Positions 5,905 through 10,022 of a DNA stretch of 10,022 bases are shown one piece after another. Source of the stretch: Gemmatimonadaceae bacterium (GTDB taxonomy: Bacteria; Latescibacterota; UBA2968; UBA8231). Location of the stretch: NCBI GenBank assembly GCA_002726335.1, contig PBSR01000174.1, positions 1-10,022 of the forward strand, in the 5' to 3' direction. Under the pieces are notes generated by a model. That model searched no databases. It was not told the DNA's origin and worked only from the letters and a program-made list of their open reading frames with translations. A program made the position numbers and the translations under genes. Numbering within the stretch: position 1 is the stretch's first letter; each line of letters opens with the position of its first letter.

Positions 5905-7194
5905 GTGACCGAAGCCGTCCCCACCGCGCTCATCATTCTCGACAAGGGCAAGGCCCAGTCGGTTCTGCGCTGCCTTGTCTCACTGATCTTCAACTTTCGT
6001 TACGGTCTGCGCACCGTCGAAGCCGGCTCCTTCGAGGAGGCGCGCCAGTGGATGGGCGGAGGCAGCCCGAACGACCTCCGCTGCGTTGTCCTCATTCAGA
6101 AGCAACACCTGGGCACCGACGTCGGCATCTCCGCCTTCAACCTGCGCGACAATGCGCTCTTCGCCCTCGTTCCCAAAGCCCTGGCACCGCGATACATGCA
6201 ACAGACCAAAGGCCTGCGAAACGGCCATGTGGTGACCTGGGAGACCGCTTTCCGCGACAGTGGCCGCAGCCTGGGTCAACTGATCGGTCAGCAACTTGAA
6301 AAGTCAGGGCAGACCCGACCTCTGGCCGGGCTTGACGCCATTGCTGTAGATCGGCGACACGAATTCGTCGAGCGTCGACTGAAGGGCATCGATTCGCTGC
6401 CGTCGCTGCCGGGTACGATCAGCCGCATCCTCGAATTGCTCGCCGATCCCGAGGTCACCGCTGAACAACTCGAGCGTGTCGTGCTACTGGATCCCCCCAT
6501 CGCGCAGCGCCTGTTCTCCGTGGCCAGTTCCCCGGCCTTCGCCGGTCGCGGCGGTGAGATCACCAGCGTGCGCGACGCCATCGTACGCCTGGGGCTGCGT
6601 GAGGTCGCCGCCGTCGTCATGCAGGCCAGCCTCGCCGGGGGGTTTCTGCGCTCCCAGGAATCCCTCATCGATTACAAACGCTTCTGGGCACACTCGGTGG
6701 CCTGTGCCCTCACGGCCCACAAGATCGTCTCCGGCGACCTGCTGCCGTTGAAGGCGAAATTGCAGTTCCACGACTACTGGACCACCTGCCTGCTGCACGA
6801 TGTAGGCAAGCTCGTGATCGGCGTGTATTTCTGGGATCATTTCGCTCTCCTGATGGGTGAAACCATCTCCTGCGGCGGATCCTTCCGCGAGACAGAACGC
6901 CGTCTCGGAGACGTGGCCGGTCATGATGAGATCGGACATCTCGTCCTCACCCGCTCCCATCTGTCTCCGTTGGTCTGCGACACCGTGAGAGACCACCATG
7001 ACCTGCCGGAAGCGCCAAACCCTCTGGTCTGCCTGCTGCATGTCGCCAACGTCATCACCAAGGGATTGGGACTCAGTTTCCCCATGGAGACGGAGTCCTC
7101 CTGTCACCCGCACGTGCTCACGACTCTGGGCAATCACAGGCAGACATCGATGCCCTGGGTGAGGCGGTGGGACCCACCGTCGTCGCCCAGGTGA
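5905..7194 (+). CDS. HDOD-domain signalling protein, 3' end frameshifted
   Basis: The HDOD domain (HD-related output domain, found in bacterial signalling proteins) covers about residues 160-385. LPSLPGTISRILELLADPEV (165-184) is the hallmark opening. A retained HD motif HDVGK (298-302), GHDEIGHLVL (339-348) and DHHD (363-366) follow. Most HDOD proteins act as protein-interaction modules rather than proven phosphodiesterases. The N-terminal 135 residues resemble a response-regulator receiver fold (ALIILDKG..., then VVLIQ and LFALVPKAL strands) but lack a clear phospho-acceptor Asp, so it may be a pseudo-receiver. Start: GTG at 5905, no strong Shine-Dalgarno site, 6 bases after the repaired stop of paralog A, so translational coupling is plausible. 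After about residue 409 the frame becomes atypical (WVRRWDPPSSPR). A normal HDOD ending lies in another frame to 7220, giving a 438-residue protein. Confidence 0.93.
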   Translation: MTEAVPTALIILDKGKAQSVLRCLVSLIFNFRYGLRTVEAGSFEEARQWMGGGSPNDLRCVVLIQKQHLGTDVGISAFNLRDNALFALVPKALAPRYMQQTKGLRNGHVVTWETAFRDSGRSLGQLIGQQLEKSGQTRPLAGLDAIAVDRRHEFVERRLKGIDSLPSLPGTISRILELLADPEVTAEQLERVVLLDPPIAQRLFSVASSPAFAGRGGEITSVRDAIVRLGLREVAAVVMQASLAGGFLRSQESLIDYKRFWAHSVACALTAHKIVSGDLLPLKAKLQFHDYWTTCLLHDVGKLVIGVYFWDHFALLMGETISCGGSFRETERRLGDVAGHDEIGHLVLTRSHLSPLVCDTVRDHHDLPEAPNPLVCLLHVANVITKGLGLSFPMETESSCHPHVLTTLGNHRQTSMPWVRRWDPPSSPR

Positions 7195-7220
7195 AGGACA
7201 TGCTCAAGGACCTGAACTGA
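7128..7220 (+). other. Displaced C-terminal coding end of the HDOD gene
   Basis: In the frame starting at 7131 the DNA reads QSQADIDALGEAVGPTVV and on to KDMLKDLN, stop TGA at 7218-7220. This amphipathic ending fits HDOD proteins far better than the Trp/Pro/Arg-rich end in the upstream frame. Adding one G to GGG at 7128-7130 joins LTTLG to QSQADIDAL smoothly. The change is a one-base deletion, opposite in sign to the one at the C10 run. Judged by eye. Confidence 0.75.
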
Positions 7221-7327
7221 GTCGGCATGACAGTCCCCTGGCAGACAGCTTTCCCGGGGCGGCAAGCCTGCCTACTTTGCACCAGCGGTGTGCCTTCCTC
7301 GATCAGGCGAAGGATCCACAGTACTCA

Positions 7328-7732
7328 ATGCTGCTTCTCTTCATCGGTTTGCTCCTCGTCTTCGTCTGCTTCGGCGTCATCCTGAGCGACATGGACCGAC
7401 GTCGCCGACAGCTCGCCGACATGCTGGACCGTGTCGAGCCCCTTGTCGATCGCTCTCGACGTCTGCATGTGCGCAACATGCGTGGATTCAACCAGAGTCT
7501 GTTCTACACGGGGAATGTGCTCGACCAGCTCGACCACGAGGTGACTGCGCGGGAACGCGAAAAAGGCTGTGCTCCGCCGCCTGACAAGGCCCGTTTCTCT
7601 CTCCGTCCTGGCCGCCGGTTCCGGGATCTCGACCAGCGGATCAGTGCCCTCGAGGCGGTATTGCACGCCGCAGCGGCCCCTCCCGACACGGGGTCAGATT
7701 CGCCGGACGTCGCTCCTCCAGCTGACGCCTGA
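7328..7732 (+). CDS. Small membrane-anchored protein, paralog B (intact copy)
   Basis: A 134-residue protein of no recognised family. It has one N-terminal membrane helix (1-20, MLLLFIGLLLVFVCFGVILS) and then a cytoplasmic, strongly charged helical region (21-80, with DMDRRRR and PLVDRSRRL). A proline joint (APPP, 82-85) leads to a second short helix (about 98-113) and an Ala/Pro/Asp tail. ATG at 7328 is chosen because it aligns exactly with the start of paralog A; GAAGGA at 7309-7314 is a rather distant ribosome binding site (13 bases). An in-frame TTG at 7277 would add 17 unlikely residues. It lies 107 bp after the repaired HDOD stop, and an intrinsic terminator begins at its stop codon. 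Retention of both copies around one HDOD gene suggests a joint membrane-associated function, perhaps as partner proteins; this is inference. Confidence 0.87.
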   Translation: MLLLFIGLLLVFVCFGVILSDMDRRRRQLADMLDRVEPLVDRSRRLHVRNMRGFNQSLFYTGNVLDQLDHEVTAREREKGCAPPPDKARFSLRPGRRFRDLDQRISALEAVLHAAAAPPDTGSDSPDVAPPADA

Positions 7733-7765
7733 GCCACGTCCCGTGGCCAGGCCGGGCTCTTTTTT
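7731..7765 (+). terminator. Rho-independent terminator after paralog B
   Basis: GAGCC (7731-7735) pairs with GGCTC (7755-7759), immediately followed by six T (7760-7765). An alternative inner hairpin, GCCACG-TCC-CGTGGC (7733-7747), is also perfect. The structure starts within the stop codon of the 7328 gene and ends the 5493-7732 transcription unit before the sulfatase. Confidence 0.75.
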
Positions 7766-7823
7766 CTCACCGAAGTTGTTGTATCTTATCACCTTGGCAT
7801 AGTTGTCCCCTACACCTGGCCAC

Positions 7824-7827
7824 GGAG
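7824..7827 (+). promoter_or_regulatory. Possible ribosome binding site for the sulfatase
   Basis: GGAG, 8 bases before TTG 7836. It supports that start over the in-frame TTG at 7803, which has no Shine-Dalgarno site. The short upstream stretch 7766-7823 is AT-richer and includes TATCTT (7782-7787), a weak -10 candidate. Confidence 0.45.
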
Positions 7828-7835
7828 CCTTTCCC

Positions 7836-9398
7836 TTGCCCGCGCGCCCGAACATCCTTTTTCTGCTCTCCGACGAGCATTCTCACCGGTTCCTGTCCGC
7901 TCGTTCGACAGCAGACGGCGGCGAGCCCTGCCGCACGCCGACACTCGACGGCCTGATCGGACAGGGAGCTCACTTTGCCACGGCATACTGCCAGATGCCG
8001 CTGTGCACTCCCAGTCGCATCGCCATGCTCTGCGGCCGCCACGCTCACCGTAGCGGCGCCTGGAGCAACAGTTCGATCCTGCCTCCCGAGTTGCCCACCT
8101 TCGCCAGCCATCTCGGTGCCGCCGGATATGCTACCTGCACCGTCGGCAAGATGCATCTTGGCGGGTCACGTCAGTACGGCGGCTTCCAGCACCGACCGTA
8201 CGGAGATTTCGGTGGCCCGTGCGGGCACCAGTTCGATCCCCTGCACTCCTACCAGGTGGACGACTCACTGCCGGGTATGGACATGCGCTCGCGCACGGTC
8301 GATGCCGGTCTCAGCGAAGTCCCCGAATCCCAACTGCAGGAAAACGCCGTCGCCCGGGAGTCACTCGCGTGGCTGCGCGAACATCGTCACACCCATCCTG
8401 AGCAGCCATGGCTGCTGATGTCCTCGTTCAGCCGTCCCCACTTCCCGCTGACGGCGCCACCACGACACTTCGACCGTTACTGGCCCGAGGGTGCCACCGA
8501 ACCCCGTGTCGGCGGTGGCGTGGGTGACAGCGCCGAGCATCCGATGACGCGGGGCGCCATCTCCGGTTTCCGCACGGATGAGATCGAGCCAGAGGAAGGC
8601 AGGAAGGCCCGCGCCGCCTACTTCGCCTGTGTCGATTTCCTCGACGAGCTTCTCGGCGACTACCTGGCACTGCTCGAACACGACGGCCTGCTCGACAACA
8701 CCGTCATCGTCTACGCGTCCGACCATGGCGAGATGGCGGGTGAACATGGACTCTGGTGGAAGAACACGTGGCATGAGGCGTCGGCCCGTGTGCCGCTCAT
8801 CATCTCCACCCCCGAGCACCGCCGCGGCGAGTTGCCGGCACGGCAGATCGATGACCCGGTCAGTCTGGCCGACCTGTTTCCCACATTCTGCGGCTTCGCT
8901 GACATCGACCCGGCCGATGATCTCGACGGCGTCGATCTGTCCACTGCTGCCCGGGGGGAGACCTGTCCCGGACTCGATGAGCGCCCGGGCGTTTACACGG
9001 AGGCGCCGATACCGCGCTGGGGGGACGGCACGGAGTTTCGCATGCTGCGAACCAGGCAGCACAAGTACGTCGCATTTCGTGGTTGTGCGGATCTGGCTTT
9101 CGATATTACCGACGACCCGCTCGAACAGAAGAATCTGTTGTCCAGTGCCGATACTAGTGATCGGGAGGCGACCATGAATGACTTGCGCGAACTGGCCCTG
9201 GACGGGTTCGATTTTGACACGTCGGAGGCCCTGCGCCTGCGCCAGATCACCGAGTTGCGCTCGCGCTACCCCGCGCGCGTGCAGCCAGAAACTCCCAACC
9301 AGGTCCTGCGCGGTGATGGCCGTCTGGTGGAAGCCGACGCCCCGTTGTACGACCCCACAGTGGTCAGCTCCCGTACGGATGCTGACTTCGACCGCTAA
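7836..9398 (+). CDS. Type I sulfatase (formylglycine-dependent arylsulfatase family)
   Basis: A 520-residue sulfatase-family hydrolase that cleaves sulfate esters using a formylglycine made from an active-site cysteine. The signature CTPSR (Cys57 to Arg61) followed by IAMLCGRH matches the C-x-P-S-R maturation motif. Metal and active-site residues appear in order: Asp13-Glu14 in LLSDEH, Lys105 and His107 in GKMHLG, Asp296-His297 in YASDHGE and Lys309 in LWWKNTWHE. The length is typical and the ending DITDDPLEQKNLL is standard for the family. No signal peptide is visible, so it may be cytoplasmic, as with choline-sulfatase-like enzymes; the substrate is not predictable here. It needs a formylglycine-generating enzyme encoded elsewhere. 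The start at TTG 7836 gives MPARPNILFLLSDEH, a standard family beginning; TTG 7803 would add 11 residues. It is separated from the upstream genes by a terminator. Confidence 0.96.
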   Translation: MPARPNILFLLSDEHSHRFLSARSTADGGEPCRTPTLDGLIGQGAHFATAYCQMPLCTPSRIAMLCGRHAHRSGAWSNSSILPPELPTFASHLGAAGYATCTVGKMHLGGSRQYGGFQHRPYGDFGGPCGHQFDPLHSYQVDDSLPGMDMRSRTVDAGLSEVPESQLQENAVARESLAWLREHRHTHPEQPWLLMSSFSRPHFPLTAPPRHFDRYWPEGATEPRVGGGVGDSAEHPMTRGAISGFRTDEIEPEEGRKARAAYFACVDFLDELLGDYLALLEHDGLLDNTVIVYASDHGEMAGEHGLWWKNTWHEASARVPLIISTPEHRRGELPARQIDDPVSLADLFPTFCGFADIDPADDLDGVDLSTAARGETCPGLDERPGVYTEAPIPRWGDGTEFRMLRTRQHKYVAFRGCADLAFDITDDPLEQKNLLSSADTSDREATMNDLRELALDGFDFDTSEALRLRQITELRSRYPARVQPETPNQVLRGDGRLVEADAPLYDPTVVSSRTDADFDR

Positions 9399-9423
9399 CG
9401 CCTAACCGGGCTGAACCACTCCC

Positions 9424-10022
9424 GTGCTCTGGATCCTGGTCACTGTCTTCGTCGGGTTCATCGTCATCATCGTGCAGCTGCTGCTGGCCTACCAGAAGCG
9501 TGCGTCACGCCTGAAGGTTGCCCAGAACCCGGTGCGCAAGCAGATCAGCGACCACAAGAAGAAGATCGAGGAGCTGGCCGAGGGCGTGCGCAATATGGCC
9601 AACGAAGGCCTGGTCCAGCTCAAGGAGGATCTGGTCGGCCTCCAGCGTCGCTCCGGACAGGCGGCCAATCTCAACGCCGAACTGGACTCGGAGGCCCAGG
9701 CCTGGGTCACCGAGCGCGAGGATGAAGAGGGAGGACTGCCTGACGATCTGTTGCTCGAGGATGAAGATGAGGCGACGCCAGAGGACGGAGAAGGCGAGGA
9801 AGAGGACGACATAGATGGGATCATCGGCGGGCGAAGAGACCCCACGCGGCGCGTCGAGAGCCACCGCGCCAACCCGGTGGAGATCGTCCGCGCCGTCCGC
9901 CATGAGTTGGAGGAGACCCTCGAATACATCGAAGGTCTGCGCACCGACGCCACCATCGTACAGCAGTCTCTGCAGTGGCTGGGACAGGAGAACGAGGGCA
10001 AAGGCAAGGGCAAAGGCAAGGG
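9424..10022 (+). CDS. Membrane-anchored charged helical protein with acidic linker, 3' end outside window
   Basis: No family recognised. The frame is open from GTG 9424 to the right edge (199 codons seen). It has one N-terminal membrane helix (1-24, MLWILVTVFVGFIVIIVQLL), then a Lys/Glu-rich helix (about 25-75) that is likely coiled coil. A very acidic low-complexity linker (about 97-136, many Glu/Asp) comes next, then a second helical region (about 150-190), then Gly-Lys dipeptides running off the edge. It begins 26 bases after the sulfatase stop with no clear ribosome binding site, so coupling to the sulfatase is possible. The coding frame is supported by the coherent domain layout and by strong third-position GC. 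The layout resembles the small anchored proteins at 5493 and 7328, but I see no convincing sequence match. Confidence 0.78.
   Translation, partial: MLWILVTVFVGFIVIIVQLLLAYQKRASRLKVAQNPVRKQISDHKKKIEELAEGVRNMANEGLVQLKEDLVGLQRRSGQAANLNAELDSEAQAWVTEREDEEGGLPDDLLLEDEDEATPEDGEGEEEDDIDGIIGGRRDPTRRVESHRANPVEIVRAVRHELEETLEYIEGLRTDATIVQQSLQWLGQENEGKGKGKGK
9997..10022 (+). repeat. 12-bp tandem repeat encoding Gly-Lys dipeptides
   Basis: GGCAAAGGCAAG occurs twice in a row (9997-10020) and begins again at the window edge. It codes for Gly-Lys repeats at the visible end of the 9424 gene and probably continues beyond the window. Such short-unit repeats can change copy number by slippage. Confidence 0.75.

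Noticed and set aside
7221..7327. Possible terminator or promoter between the HDOD gene and paralog B
   Set aside because: Only short self-complementary GC runs (CCCGGG, GGC/GCC) without a T tract; read-through to paralog B is more likely.
8361..9062. Minus-strand open frame of 233 codons within the sulfatase
   Set aside because: It is antisense to a clear sulfatase with all catalytic motifs; no domain or ribosome site.
9489..10019. Minus-strand frame beginning MPLPLPLP
   Set aside because: The Pro-Leu and Ser-rich composition is the reverse reading of the Gly-Lys repeat and acidic linker of the plus-strand gene, whose domain layout is coherent.

Overview
This is a GC-rich, gene-dense bacterial window with ATG, GTG and TTG starts, short intergenic gaps and several tightly packed gene runs. 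It reads like an environmental or metagenome-derived genome from a Gram-negative-type phylum: it has an HlyD-type periplasmic adaptor, a CxPSR sulfatase, an HDOD regulator and a DCC1 protein. No gene fixes the taxon; an FCB-like lineage is only a guess. No tRNA, rRNA, CRISPR array, transposase or integrase was seen. Two genes appear to carry single-base homopolymer indels, so raw ORF ends should be treated with caution.

Left part (1-4703, all minus strand, read right to left): a compact five-gene operon of HlyD-type membrane-fusion protein, ABC transporter (no C39 peptidase domain), CPBP/Abi intramembrane protease, an unrecognised 129-residue protein with a CGGCH motif and a Ser/Thr/Gly-rich tail, and a subtilisin-like S8 peptidase that runs off the left edge. 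HlyD and ABC overlap as TGATG, and ABC and CPBP are 3 bases apart. Export pump, membrane protease or immunity-type protein, small orphan protein and soluble serine protease together resemble a peptide (bacteriocin or RiPP-like) maturation and export locus. No recognised modification enzyme lies in the window. The small protein and the S8 gene share one reading frame, separated by a single TAG.

Centre (4704-5492): a 205-bp divergent promoter region with an imperfect 14-bp direct repeat, a DCC1 thiol-disulfide oxidoreductase-like gene on the plus strand, then a 167-bp AT-rich leader with a small palindrome.

Right-centre (5493-7765, plus strand): an HDOD signalling protein sits between two paralogous small membrane-anchored proteins of no recognised family. 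The first paralog is interrupted at a run of ten C; removing one C gives exactly the 134-residue length of the second. The HDOD gene is shifted near its 3' end, and its normal-looking C-terminus lies in another frame. An intrinsic terminator directly follows the second paralog.

Right part (7836-10022, plus strand): a type I sulfatase, then the start of a membrane-anchored protein with a charged helical region, an acidic linker and a Lys-Gly repeat, which runs off the right edge.
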